Shown: positions 11,701 to 23,850 of the stretch, in pieces
Layout of the letters: each line of letters begins with the position of its first letter
Position numbering within the stretch: the first letter of the stretch is position 1
Source of the DNA: Apteryx mantelli
Taxonomy: Eukaryota > Chordata > Aves > Apterygiformes > Apterygidae
Reading direction: 5' to 3'
Length of the DNA stretch: 64,000 bases
Assembly (NCBI RefSeq): GCF_036417845.1
Contig: NC_089979.1
Span: 27,407,958 to 27,471,957, forward strand
Position numbers and translations under genes: made by a program
Notes under the pieces: generated by a model
Databases searched by the model: none
What the model was told of the DNA's origin: nothing
The model's input: the letters and a program-made list of their open reading frames with translations, nothing else

Positions 11701-14700
11701 ACCAATTTCTTATGACAGGACTTGAGGTATGAGGCTAACCTTTGTGCACACACCCAATTAACAACAAATGTTTTTAAATTGATAGAGGAGATGTATTGCT
11801 GCAATGCTCACCCTGCATTCCTGCCCAGCATAAACTATACCTAAATTCAGCCTGGATGTCTTGGAAAGGGCAAGCATCCTGGCTCTTGGCCACTGTTTAA
11901 TACAAGTTGTTTCCAAACTATTTGAAGTGACTGAAGCAGTGTCAGGAGAAATATTAAATTGCTTTACAAATGGCAGCAGTGCACTAGCACTTTAAAAACA
12001 ATTGACATTGTCAACTAGAAGTCCTCCTACCTCTCTGAATTGACTGTTGTACACAAGATAGAGTAGGAGCTATCACTTTCTGGGGAGGAAGGCTATTTAA
12101 AGAGCTACATGTTGTGCTAATTTATGGGTCCAAGTAGCTCATTATCCCATCCAGATATAAAGGTGGTGGGAATAACTCTCAGCCAGGAACAGATGGGTTT
12201 TGATAGAAATCCAAGGCCTGATATGCTTTGGAAGTTTGCCGTGATCTCTGCAACTGATGCCGACAACTGACATAGCTGCATTGGTGCAAACACTAATGTT
12301 TAAGCAAGAAATACAACGGTTTATAGCAGTGAAGTATGACAAATGCCAGGATTTGGGCAAATTCCCAATGTACACAAGGGTATAAGTGTAGCTAATCTCT
12401 GGTGGAGATGTCTGATGTTGGGGTAAAATAATCATAGCGGCAGCCAAGCCTGAGGAGAAAGGGAGAGATTTCACATCGGATGGTCTTGGAAGGACTGTTT
12501 TTGTGCCTCAGCCGTACCCAGGTAGGACAACAAGCTCCATGAATATACGGTTTGTTGAGGATCAGCTGGGGATGGTTCCTGATGAGGGCAAGAATGAGTC
12601 TGGCTGCAGCATATAAGGACTTTATTTCATAGTTCCTCTGAACTTCAGTTGCATATGGCTCCCTGCAAGAGAGAGCTCACAGTAGAGCCCAGGTGCCAGT
12701 GAAAACACTGAGGCATTTTGGCCAGTTGCTAAAGAATGGGGGGGGGGGGTGTCCTTTTTTCTTTCCCTGCTATCTTTAAAGGAATATCAATGTATGTAAG
12801 AAATGAGTTCAATAACAAATAAAGTCTCAGTGCTGTTTTAGGAGATTGGGATAATCTCAGTTTCTTTCCTGCGTTGCTCTTATATCCAAACTCGTCTGAG
12901 TTTGTTCTGCTCACCAAACTGCGCTTTCCTTTTAGCTAAGGGTGTCATTTCAAGCAGACTGAGCCAGTATAAAATACTGAATAAGCACTTCAGTGTATTC
13001 AAACCTGGATGCTATCAGTGGATTTACAGACTGAAATCAAACCTATGGCCAATTTTAAACTGAATACACATGCATGCACACAAAGCTTTGCAAGGTTTAG
13101 TTACTTGGTTTTACTTGTTTTTAAGAGGATTTTTGGCTGAAATTGTGATGTCTCTCATGTGTGAAAAAGGTTGTCCAAAGCACATAATATGTGTTAGCTT
13201 CAGAAATGCAAAATGCACTTAGCAATGATGAAGAGGTCAAAGAATATATTGGTCCTATGTCTTCTTTTAAAAAAAGATGGGTTTGGGGTTTTCCTGTTGC
13301 TCAGCAATTTAAGCAGTGGATCAGTGATCTGGTTAGAGAAAAAAGCAACAAACCCACCTTTATTAGGTCAGCTTTTTGTTAGTTTTGGAGGGAATAGCTG
13401 AAAAGGATATAAATCAGACACCACTGCTGCTACTGCGCTTGCCTTGCCAGCTTAAAAGAACAAAACTAATTTAAATAGGCAGAAATACTGTTTTATGATA
13501 GCCCACATCTCAAGACAGATTTGAGCAGAGAGACTGTGAAAGGAAGTTGCTAGGAAACCTCTACAATGCATTTGTGCGGTTTTGCAGTGAATGCACCTGT
13601 GAGAGAATTATAACCCCTTGTCAGCCTGTGTATTTCCCAAAAACTGAAGTCCAAAATTGTAGTCAATGTACATTTCCTTAAATGAAACATCAGGAAATGC
13701 TTCACAGTCCACTTAAAATCAGTGTAGTTTCAGGGAATTGTAAACCATTTCCAGAGCCACCACTAAAGACTAGATATTAAGGTTCTATCCACACTACAGC
13801 TAAAATCTGAACATCTGTATTCAGGCAAGGTTTGATCATGCTGCTTTGCTAGCACATGTCTGCAGTCATCTTAATGAGGTTCTTAGGAAAGATCCTTGTT
13901 TCCATTGGCCTAGGAAATTATGCTCTAACCTTGCCAATGCTGAGATTTAAATACGGTAGTTCTTATCCAGCCTAACACTTTTGGAGGCAGGGCCACAGAG
14001 CCCCATCTCTTTTGCAGTTAGTCTCAGTGTGTTTTTTGCCAGCAGAGATTTCATGCAAACGTGTTGCCACCTCAGGCATTTTTTCTACATGGGGACACTC
14101 CAGAAAGCTAGGGTGAATCTATTAAAAATGTTAAAGTTACAGGTCGACAGTGTCAGTTGCACATGTTAATGCCCCTTTGTCTGTATGAAGTAGTCATAAT
14201 TATGATATCTTAATCCTCTTATACTTGATTTCTTTCCTATAGCTACCTCATAGCTGAACATGCCATTCAAACCTATTTCTACGAGGAAATAGATAGTTAA
14301 AATAATGGGGAATCAGCAAGGACACAATTTTTCACCTATCAGTATAGCTCATAACTGGGATAAGGCACCTAAAGACATCAGGTATTGCAGATATTGCTTT
14401 TCTTTCCATTTCCTCAATAGCCTTTTCCAAGAATGGGAGAGCTGAGGCACAGTGCTGTAGTCATGAGTGCTGTGAACACCACGAGCAGAGCAAGTTGGCC
14501 ATGGTCTAAGCGTCTCCATAAAAGTCCCTGTGTGGGAACCCTCTGATGGTGCAGCACAGACACATTCCTGCCTGCCCCCGCTCCTCCTCGCTACCTTGTG
14601 AAAACCCGGCCAGCACATTCCAGCCTCCTCGGTGCTCAGGTGCTGAGATGACCCATCATAGCTCAAAGCTATTAGCACTCAAAAGGTGGACACTGGGATC

Positions 14701-14915
14701 TCCATTCCTTCAAAGTTGGGCAATAAATTAAGAGGAACCAGGAATGTGTGTTAAGCATGAGGATGCACCTCTGAAGAGAGGTTCCTTTTAAAACACCGGG
14801 ATATCTTATGCTGGAAGGGAGGCACTCTGGAGAAGATGTGATGCTGATAAGCGATGCTGATATGTGAAGTATAGCTGTTACAGGATTTTGCATTCTGGTT
14901 TATCTAGTCCCTTGA
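5761..14915. other. Intergenic, no gene seen
   Basis: A long non-coding interval. I noticed a small perfect hairpin at 5852-5877, a run of 12 guanines at 12738-12749, a repeat-like block near 10680-10930, and an AT-rich block with clustered homeodomain-type and SOX-type cores at about 11540-11790. No open frame shows a domain, and none is framed by convincing splice sites. Confidence 0.6.
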
Positions 14916-14919
14916 CATG

Positions 14920-15060
14920 TAAAAGAGGAAAGATCCAGATCTTCAGTTTAACTTAAAAAAAGCTGTTAGGAAATCCTTTTTTACACAACATATAATTAAC
15001 ATATGGAATCAGCCTTGGATATTACTGACAGGTTTAGACTAGCTCTACACCGGATGGTCT
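14920..15060 (+). mobile_element. Possible ancient CR1/L2-like LINE fragment
   Basis: The text around an AGGAAAT block followed by TTTTTTACACAACATATAATTA and a TGGAAT block resembles the end of the reverse-transcriptase region and 3' tail of old amniote CR1/L2 elements, in plus orientation. Divergence is high and no reading frame is kept. The call rests on order and spacing of blocks recalled from such elements, so it needs alignment. Confidence 0.4.
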
Positions 15061-15571
15061 AGCAATGTTCATTATTTGTGTGCCTGTGCAATGCTGGGGA
15101 AGAAGGGCTTTAAGAAATTCTATAATGGCTGAAACTCGGCTATTAATTAAAAAATAGTGTTTATTTTTTGCAATGTGGTTTCTGGAACAGGAAAGCTTTC
15201 TGAGAGTTCTAGCAACATCTGGAGCTTTCCCAGTTCAGACCAGGCTTTCTGAGTTTCAAAAAGGCTTACATACATAGGCAGAAAGCATTTTCAGTGGTGT
15301 TAGCTAGAGTAAAATTACATCCAAAGACTATCAGTTCCCACACTTCGGGACATGAAAGGCAGCACTCGCTCCACCTACTTTCACAGTGCAGACACCCACC
15401 TCCAAGCTAGCTCTCTGCACCTCCTGTGTAGCCAGCGGGGAGAAATGGGCACCAACCCCCTTTGCTGTAGAGCCAACGACAGGATTAAGCACGCCCTGGG
15501 AGCACCTAGTTCCCCATCGGGCTGCAAAGGAAAGCTAGGCAGGAGCAGATGTCTTTCTTTGCTGTAGAGGT
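15061..15571. other. Intergenic, no gene seen
   Basis: Non-coding sequence between a possible old LINE fragment and the pentanucleotide microsatellite. No motif of note was seen. Confidence 0.5.
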
Positions 15572-15621
15572 GTGAAGTGAAGTGAAGTGAAGTGAAGTGA
15601 AGTGAAGTGAAGTGAAGTGAA
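15572..15621 (+). repeat. Pentanucleotide microsatellite (GTGAA)10
   Basis: Ten uninterrupted copies of GTGAA. Because five is not a multiple of three and the unit has no stop on the minus strand, all three minus frames read the same five-residue repeat (F-T-S-L-H), which produces long spurious open frames around it. The perfect array is likely to vary in length between individuals. Confidence 0.95.
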
Positions 15622-16054
15622 CACCCCCAAGGCACATTGGGAGCAGGCTGCCTGGCCCCACGCGGAGGGCAGCACCACTGTGACTGCGGCTCTGGGGACG
15701 CACAGTCCTGGCTCGCTATCAGGTGGCTGAAGCAATTCCCTCTCACGGCCATTTGCCCTGCTCCTTTGACAGACACAATTGCCCTGAAGCAGGGATGTAA
15801 TCCTCCTGTGAATCATGTCCTCGACCACAAATTTTCGTGTGTCACTACATGCCTGTGGGATCCCTGCACTCACGATGCACCCAGTTCCATATGGAGCAGA
15901 GCAGGATGCGGGCACGTCACACTGCCAGATATGCAGCTGCTGGGTAGTGGAGAGAAACAGGAAAGGCAAGGTCAAACACAGGCGTGGCACAAGGAAAAAT
16001 GTGACTGTAGTAACACTGAGATGGCAGTCCCAGCAGCTCCTGTACATGATTCGT
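15622..16054. other. Intergenic, no gene seen
   Basis: Moderately GC-rich sequence between two tandem arrays. The long open frames here are extensions of the repeat-driven frames and have no recognisable domain. Confidence 0.5.
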
Positions 16055-16120
16055 GCAGCCACATGCAACCTGCAGCCAAATGCAACCCACAGCCAAATGC
16101 AACCCACAGCCACATGCATG
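16055..16120 (+). repeat. 17-18-bp minisatellite, about four copies
   Basis: A unit close to CAGCCAAATGCAACCCA repeats about four times head to tail with small differences; the first and last copies read CAGCCACATGC. There are no unique spacers, so this is a simple tandem repeat. Confidence 0.85.
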
Positions 16121-19100
16121 TGTGCAGTCCATCTGACTCTCCAAACTAGGACAGACTGCAGCAGCACAAGATATCTTCCAGTCGGACATGGGAGAGGGTC
16201 TTCTCCAAAGCATCCCACCAGAGCAAACCCAACCATCACTCATCACCAGACCACCATCCGTGTGCATAGGTAACATCACCTTGTCCCAAGCAGCAGCCCT
16301 TGCAGACCTGACTCAGAGGTGCAGGACATCTCCCAGTCCAGCAAGGGGCTGTCTCGGTGATCACAATGTCTAAAGTAGTGTGTCATGGGTATGGTTCATC
16401 AAAGCACAGGCTTAATTTTAAACACCTCAGTAATACCAGAAATTGCTCTCTGACCCTATCTCACATTCTGACAGCACTGCCAGAGAACGAGGGAAAGAAT
16501 CAAAATTTTGCACAGCAGCACATGGAGGGATTCAGAGATCATCTAAAATTGTGATGGTAAGGACAACAGTTTTGTGCTGTCTTTGATCTCTTTCACAAAC
16601 ACAGCCCTCTGGATGTGGTTAAAGAGCACTCATGCTGTGAACTGGGATTTTTATAGTCACAGGTGGCTGGAAGTGCTTGTCTGTCACATTCTTGCATTTC
16701 TCCAGTCTGCTTTATAATACAATTAAATTATTATTCTCGCATTGTAAGAGATACTTCATAGGTTTCTTGCGAAAGAATACCAGGCTCTGAGGCTACTTTT
16801 TTTTCCCTCTTGAAGATTTTTTCTAATTTTCATTCTTAAACCATTTAATTTGATATTTATCCACCAAGGAAGAAAATCGACTTGAACAAATCTTGAATAA
16901 TAACACTTCACAGTTATCTTGGCTCTTTCTCCTCCCCATGTAACTGCTGTTTAGTAACATGATTGCCTGTGATATCAAAGCTGCTCTGAAGTTCCAGCCC
17001 CCTGTGGTGAAGAGACACAGCTTCTTCATGTAGCTTCAAGAAGTTTACTTACAGCTCCAGAACTGGCTTCATTTGAAGATGATTCAAAACTAGAAGCCAG
17101 CAGTGGAAAAGAAAAAAATATGATGAAATGGAAATCTATAAATTGAGAAATTTGGTATTTCACAACACTTAAGTAGCAAAATGTCTCTGCAGAGAGAACC
17201 ATTTCAGGATGCACCTGGCGCCTTCAGGTGTTTCCCAGGTAGAGGTTCAGATGACTGCTCTGAACTGGCCTTTCCTTAAGCTCACCACTGTTGCTAGGAC
17301 TGCAAAAAAACTGCCAGAAGCTCTTCAACTTTAAGAGGGCCCATGGTTAGTGTCATGGGGTAGGACCTGTACTGCTGCACCACTTGTCCTTCCCACCCTC
17401 CTTGGCCACCATCATTGCTGCACCTTGCCACGAAGACCCTGGCTGCCTGCAGGCAACAAGAACTGCTTGCTCATCCCTCCCTGAACAGGGAAGAAAAGCT
17501 TGAGAGAACTAAGGCAAAGCTCATTTTTCTGTCATGGCCAGACTGCATGCCTTTCTCCATCCACGCAGAAAGCAGCCATCACAGAAATGACCCAAGACTA
17601 GTGGAGAGGAGAACTGACAACCAGAGAAACGTGTCTGGTACTCTGGAGTATCCAGTAATAGTAACTCATTTTTCATTAAAACTGACTTTTTTTTTTTTTT
17701 TTTCCCAGCAGATGGGAATGGAAGTGTTTCACAGAACCACTGATTTCACTGAGATATGAGAGAATCATCAAGCACTTAATTCAGATTTTTTCAACTGAAT
17801 ATGAATCCCTTAAATATTAAAACACCAACATCTAAAAAAAGGACTTCAATAAGCTTATTTTGATATTTTCAAAATAACATTTACATTATGTTCTAATTTG
17901 GAAGGAAGGGAGATTTGAAATAATCATGTTTCCCAGTAGAATATGTGTTCTGAGACTCACGCGGCTCTGCACAACCTTGCATAAGCATCAAGAAGCACGA
18001 CAATTCTTGCTGACAGACAAATCCCCTTTTTTGATTAGTGATATTGAAGCCAGTCCAGCAAGCCTGCCACAAGGGAATTCTCATTCACCTCTTCCAAGGG
18101 AACAGCAATGACTGTGTCAACATAGTCTTTAGAGGAGATACTTTCTTAAACACACTGATTGAAATGCAGAGGACTTTATCAGCATTCAAGTAACCTTGGC
18201 ATACCCACCCCTTCCCCAAGGGGGGAGGCCTTACCTTCATCGCTGGCAGAGAAGAAAACAAAAGGTGGCCTTGCACATACAAACTGTTTTCCGTTGACTT
18301 GAACATGGTTGCTGTAGAAATAAAAGAGCTAAGAGCTCTCATTAACAATGTATCTTACATTGCACCAGTACTTTCCTTTCTACACTTGCAGCAATGCCAA
18401 GTTTCATTTCCAGAGGATTGTACATGGACCTTAATAGAAGTGGATGTCAGACTATTAATCAAAAACAGAAAATGCATTTTTTTGTAGAGAGTAACATTTT
18501 GTTCTTTATTTACATTAGGTAGACAAGATGCCTAAAATGCAAGAACAAGATCCGCAAATAGATTAAAAGTACTAAACCGCTCAGGGACCAATGGCCCTTG
18601 GCACTCATTTCACATCTGAGTTCATACCTTTCAGGGTCAGTTGTGCAATACTCACTGTGCAATACTCAGATATCTCATTCATTCACCTGATAACTGGAAA
18701 GAATAGACAGCAGTTGTCTTCAGCTGTTCCACAATTTAAATCTCTTCTGGGTGCCAGACTTGCACAATTTGCTGAGCTGTTTGAACTAAATGGGAACAGT
18801 TGGAATACAGTAATGTTGGCTGAAAACAAAAGCTGAAGCAAGGGAATTGCCAGAGTAACTTTAGGGTATGAAGACTACTGCAGTTCATTTGTACTATAGA
18901 AAGGAGATGAAAGCCCCTGGAAATGATTCTGCTTGTGTCAGAGGGAAGAAATTTCAATCTAAGCAGCAGGCTTTTATCCACTAAGCACTGCAGCAGTTTT
19001 CAGACACTACCTGTGGGAAGGATGGACTGGCTTGATGGAGAGAGATAGGAGCTCTGGGTACTCCATAGTATCACCCCCCTCCAAATCTACATGATGTGCC

Positions 19101-21451
19101 ACTGGGAAGCAATTGTTGTGCATGCATCTTCCAAACAGGCTGCACAACCCATCCCCTGGTCCCCTGGTCCCCTGCACCGACAGGGTTGCCACAGCAGAGC
19201 TGCTGCAGAGGCCGTGATGCGAGGGGAGTCGGTCAAGCAGGCAGAAAGGCAGAGCTAGCAAGCAGATCTTGGGATGCTTTGGAGACAGAGAAGGCTCTAG
19301 TAACAGCAAACTCAGTGAGTACCGATGACATGTCGCAACAGTCATGCCACTATCTTTTGCTCTCCAAGGCATGGTGCTGCAGGGTGTTTTGAGCCAGGAT
19401 GCTGTGTACAAATGGGATAAAGCCTCATTAGCAATGAGGCTGGATTCTCTGGTGCTCTGAAACATGCAGGGGAAAAGTCTGTCACTGCTTCAATTATATT
19501 CAAAGATGCAAAGCTAGAGTGAATAATACCATTAGCAGTTCAACAATTAATGAAGTGTTTTGCTATAAAAAAGGGATCGATAACACTTGTTTCCTTCTGT
19601 CTGGTCTATTTAGATCAGACCTTGTTTGGAAGAAGAACACTTATTTATTTAAATGTAAGAAAGTGCTTCCCTGCTTTCATATCCTTGCTGTTAAGTGCCA
19701 GTGGGAGAGCAGAAGTGGAAGAGACACCGAGGTTTTGCAAGAAGCATTATTTGAAAGGAAGGTTCCTTAGGACAGCACCAGTAAAGCAAGGAAAAGCCCC
19801 TTTAAAGTTGGCTAAGCACTGATGTGTCTGAGCAGCAGAGTGAGAAGTCAGTGTAAAATATTGAACCAATTGTTTAATTTGGATTGAAGGAACTATATTG
19901 CTCCATTATGAATTTCAAGTGGAGAAAGAATTCCTTGAGGAAAGACATAAAACCCAGTTACTGATATAATGCAAATGTCTTTTTCCATGAAGGTTAAAGA
20001 GTGTTAAATATGTTGATAAAACCAAGAGGATATCAAAGGATTGTCTCATTTACATAAACAGTGTATTGGGAATCCAGGAATAACATCCACAGGACTTAAT
20101 TCTAAAAGGCTTTGTATGGGAAGCCAATGTTGCTTGAAAGAAGAGGAGGCTGAGCTTGAGAGCCTGATTCCCTGGGTCTGCTCCAAGCCTTTCAGCAATA
20201 CTTGGCTGGACACATAGGTGCACAGTTACATGGCTAATTACTTCCATCACATATGGAAATTAGGAGAGGGGAGAATGATCATTATTATCCATTTGAGCTC
20301 ATGGTTACCTGATTTCAGTGTGTGGCTGCAGTACTCTGTATGCAATTGTACTCTCAGCTAAACAACATCTTGGTTTCTGCATGAGCGTTAGTCCAGACTA
20401 GGATAAAAGATATACCTTTAAAGCACACTTAATAACATGGCTGGAGTTTTAAGAGATCCTAGTTAATATGTGTTAATCAATATGTTAAAGACACTGTCAA
20501 AGACTGGTAGATCTGAAAATATATTGGCCAAACTGAGTACTTGCTGTACTTGATTCTGTTCTTGCTCAAAAGAGACCAAGAGATGCTTTGAAAAATCAGG
20601 CTAATTCAGCCATTATATTTGCAAGGGCAATGAAGGCAGCAGTGTTTCTGGCCCTCAGGGTTTGGAGGGTTTTTTGCAAACCTGGCATCTGGAGTATCTG
20701 TCTTTCTGGTGAAACTCTGAGTCTCCAGCTCAGCACTGAAGACAGGGAGAGGCAGTAACACCTGACAGTATGCAGTAGTCTAAAAGACATCTTCCAATTT
20801 CCATCCCTTCACTTTGCTTTTACATTTTAAGAATAAGATTCTTAGATTCATGGATGTCAGGAAGATCTTGAAAACCAGAGACCCTAAGGGCTCAGAAACA
20901 GACAAAGAACTTAAACTGAGTTTGGCTTAACTGTGTTGGGATGTTGCTGTTTTTGATATCATTGGGGGACTGAGTTCAAGAATGACTAGTTGGTTTGCCA
21001 ATGGCCAGAGCAGAGACAGATGCTGTGGTGTGTGTGCTTCTTGAACCTCATCCTCCTCACCCTAGGTTAGAGCTGACTGCATGGCCACCCTATGAATACA
21101 GGAGACTTGGAGCTGAAAGCAGGAGGGTATATTATTTCACTGTAGGAAAAAACAAGTTGAAACAAGTGGCATTTTCAAGTTAGACTTGAATGATGGACCT
21201 CACTTACTTGAAAGATCCAGATAGGTTTCAAGGCCTGATCTTAGCAGAAATCAAAATTCACCTTGGCTCCACTGGACAAGAACTTGATTAAGCTGAAGCG
21301 TACATCATACCATAGCAGTTTTCCCCTGGTAGTTCTTCACATCCCAGTAACGAACAGTAGTCAAATATCAGTGTATGGTCAGCAACTCACACATGGCATT
21401 TACAGCACATGCAGTAAAGGACAACCCTCTTTATTAGGGGGATCATGGGAA
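16121..21451. other. Intergenic, no gene seen
   Basis: A non-coding interval with a run of 17 thymines at 17687-17703. Scattered short open frames have no family resemblance and no splice framing. No RNA gene was recognised. Confidence 0.6.
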
Positions 21452-21456
21452 CCATT
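21452..21456. repeat. Target-site duplication, left copy (CCATT)
   Basis: Five bases immediately before the TG end of the LTR. They are identical to the five bases after its CA end at 22227-22231, which is the mark left by integrase. Confidence 0.75.
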
Positions 21457-22226
21457 TGTCGCACTGTCACGCTATAAAGGTTCGATAGCAACGACTGAGA
21501 CAGTAATATAATAATAAAAAAAGATGTTTATTTCCTCACACAAGTTCTTGGATTAGTAACATCCATTAAAATAATGCGATTACTAATTTAGAAAGGATAA
21601 CACAAAACCATCAGTTACTAATTTAGAAAGGATAACCTGAAACCGTCGATTACTGCACTATTAATTGGAAGCACTGCTTATCCCTGCTTGAAAGCTAGCT
21701 TGTTCACTCTCCTAGTGAGAGGGCTCTCATCCTCGAGGAGTTACCTTAACCCAGCGTCCCAGGAAAAGGGGAGGGGGGGGATACTCACGGTCCAGCCAGA
21801 GAGGATGGTCAGGTCACGTTCCCGTCCCTGCTCAAACTCTCCTAGCTCCCAAGTCTCTTTTTATACGGCTGGGGCTCTGGGCAAACACTGCTTTTGCTGA
21901 CTTTTTGCGAGTTTCACAATCACAGGACTGTTTGTTTGCCTGCTCGGGAGGACCCTGCTAACGAGGCAAGACCACAACACCTCCGTATTGCTTCTCCCCT
22001 CCCCGGGGGTCCGTGCAGATTCCAGGTGGCAGACTTCTTCAGTCTTGTTAATGCTGCCATTCCGCAGCCTTGCGCGTGTCAATCCTTGCGCATATCGGTT
22101 GGTAGACGACTTTAGTCCTGTTAAGTCCTCTGTTCAACAGCTTTGTGCAGGTCAGCTCTTGTGCTATCAGTTCTTTTGCATATCAATTGACAAACTTCAG
22201 TCCTGTTAATTCTTCACTCGCCGTCA
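21457..22226 (-). mobile_element. Solo LTR of an endogenous retrovirus (5-bp TSD, ERVL-like by TSD length)
   Basis: A 770-bp block begins TGTCGC and ends GTCA on the plus strand, with CCATT repeated directly on both sides. Read on the minus strand it has the order expected of an LTR. First come enhancer-like repeats sharing AGTCYTGTTAA (plus-strand reading) starting at 22041, 22114 and 22199. Then comes a TATA box TATAAAAAG at 21865-21857, and finally a polyadenylation signal AATAAA at 21532-21527. A second pair of direct repeats, 35 bp apart, lies at about 21580 and 21615. No gag, pol or env coding sequence is attached, so this is a solo LTR left by recombination between two LTRs. The family is not identified; five-base duplications are typical of ERVL-type integrases. 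It is antisense to ODF1. Confidence 0.8.
21857..21865 (-). promoter_or_regulatory. TATA box of the solo LTR
   Basis: TATAAAAAG on the minus strand is placed between the enhancer-like repeats and the downstream polyadenylation signal, as in a retroviral U3/R junction. Transcription would start near 21830 and run leftwards. A GTGAGT donor-like site at 21788-21783 follows at a distance where LTR-driven transcripts could splice out. Present activity is unknown. Confidence 0.6.
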
Positions 22227-22231
22227 CCATT
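22227..22231. repeat. Target-site duplication, right copy (CCATT)
   Basis: Identical to the five bases at 21452-21456, directly after the CA end of the LTR. Confidence 0.75.
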
Positions 22232-23755
22232 CCAGCAGCTGGAGGAACAAACCATGTTGTAGAAATCACTCCAACCCATAGGGGGAAAGAACTGAGCTGG
22301 TTCTTGAACTGGCAGAGAACAGGCCTTCAAGGCAGACTTAACTTGTTCTTTAAGTAATTCCCACCCACCCACATACCTTCACAGCTGTGCTTGATGCCCC
22401 TCTCAGACTGGGCCAGCTAGACATGCCAGCAAGAACCCAGGTGCCACTTCGCCAGTGACTGAGAAGTCATTAGCTCTACAGCAATGACGTAGGCCAAGTC
22501 ATTTACACACTGTTACTCCTCCAGTGTCTGCCCATAATTACCCATCCATGCCCAGAAGAGCAGGCAAGTTATCCTGCAGTTCAGATGAAATAATTATAGA
22601 GTAGCTCACCTTCCTGCAACACAGAGATCTTCCTGATGCATCCCAGAGGCACTGGCAGCTCATACGGCAGCATTAGTCATGACGTATGATGTTTTCCAGC
22701 ACAGATTCTCACACCCCAGCTCAGGCATCCAGCCCACTCACATCTGGGGCTGATCAAGCCTGGGTAGGTGCCTCACTGCTGAGGAATTGGGGAGGAAGTG
22801 AAGGAGTGGACACAGGCCCTGGCTACGTGGGAGCAGCCCATCAAGAAATGCTTGTTTAACACATGGCAGATTAGTCTGCCCCAGGAGTGAGCTGCCTTTG
22901 TAAATTAAACTGCTTCTCATGAGTCAGGAACCCAGCCCTTTATTAGAGTCACATATTTTCAGAAATTGCTGTAGAAGAAGCAGACACTTTGGAGAAGCTG
23001 TTTCAAACTGGTGTAGCCCCACTTCTCTTTTACTTACCAAAGAAAGCTGCTTGCCTGTTCCTATGTTTCCTCCACAGTTCACCAGCTCCATACATGGCTT
23101 TACAGGCACGTGGCCTCACCAGTGTGCTGCTGCCCCTGGAAGAGGTGCCCTCCCACCCTGACCACACTTTCCTCCCCTGCCCCCAGCTAAAAATGAATGA
23201 TCTGCTACCTCTGCAGGTCCTTGACATAAACTAGATCACTGAAATGAGCTGGATTAAAGATAGCCCTGAGAGAAATGCATGGCATGAGGGAGTGAAAGGC
23301 AAAGGCTGGGGACCTCTTATGCCAGCTTTCCTGAAGAGATACCTTCTTAGCAGCTAGGTCTGTGATACTTTTTATTTCTGTTCTGTGTATTCTCTTAAGC
23401 TGGAAATGACAAAATATCCGCTTCCCAAATCCATACAATGTAGGGGACAGTCAGATGTCACATCCCCACCCAGTGGTGACCATGTGTCACCCGGGGACAA
23501 CCTGAGCACCACCAGGCAAGTGAGATGACCTGCGAAGCCCTTCTCATCCCTCACCAGCAATCATTTGAGCTAATCAGGCTGGCTTTGGCTGAAGGGCTCT
23601 TGCAGCCTGTTGCAGTGGCTCAGGTGGGCTGCAGTAGCAAGTAGCTGGAGGGCAGTAATGCCTTGCATGTCTCTAGCTGCTCTACAGGAGCTGACACAGG
23701 TCTCTGGTGGAGCCCTGATCAGCTTCAGAAAAGTCTGTTCCACCTGTTTACAGCG
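22232..23755. other. Intergenic, no gene seen
   Basis: Non-coding sequence between the solo LTR and a short tandem duplication. No exon, RNA gene or recognisable repeat was found. Confidence 0.55.
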
Positions 23756-23850
23756 ATGCCTTAAGATGCAGTGCCTGCCCTCAAGGAGTTGATCTCACAG
23801 CCATGCCTTAAGATGCAGTACCTGCCCTTGGGGAGTCAATCATCTCAGCT
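23756..23850 (+). repeat. Two-copy tandem duplication, period 47 bp
   Basis: The block ATGCCTTAAGATGCAGTGCC starts at 23756 and recurs with one change at 23803. Each copy is followed by a CCTGCCCT and GGAGT block. The second copy has drifted at several positions, so the duplication is not recent. Confidence 0.75.

Noticed and set aside
16055-16120. CRISPR-like repeat array
   Set aside because: The units are contiguous with no unique spacers, and the window is vertebrate nuclear DNA. It is a minisatellite.
15381-16279. Several long frames with repeated F-T-S-L-H residues
   Set aside because: They are by-products of the (GTGAA)10 microsatellite and neighbouring GC-rich DNA, with no splice framing or domain.
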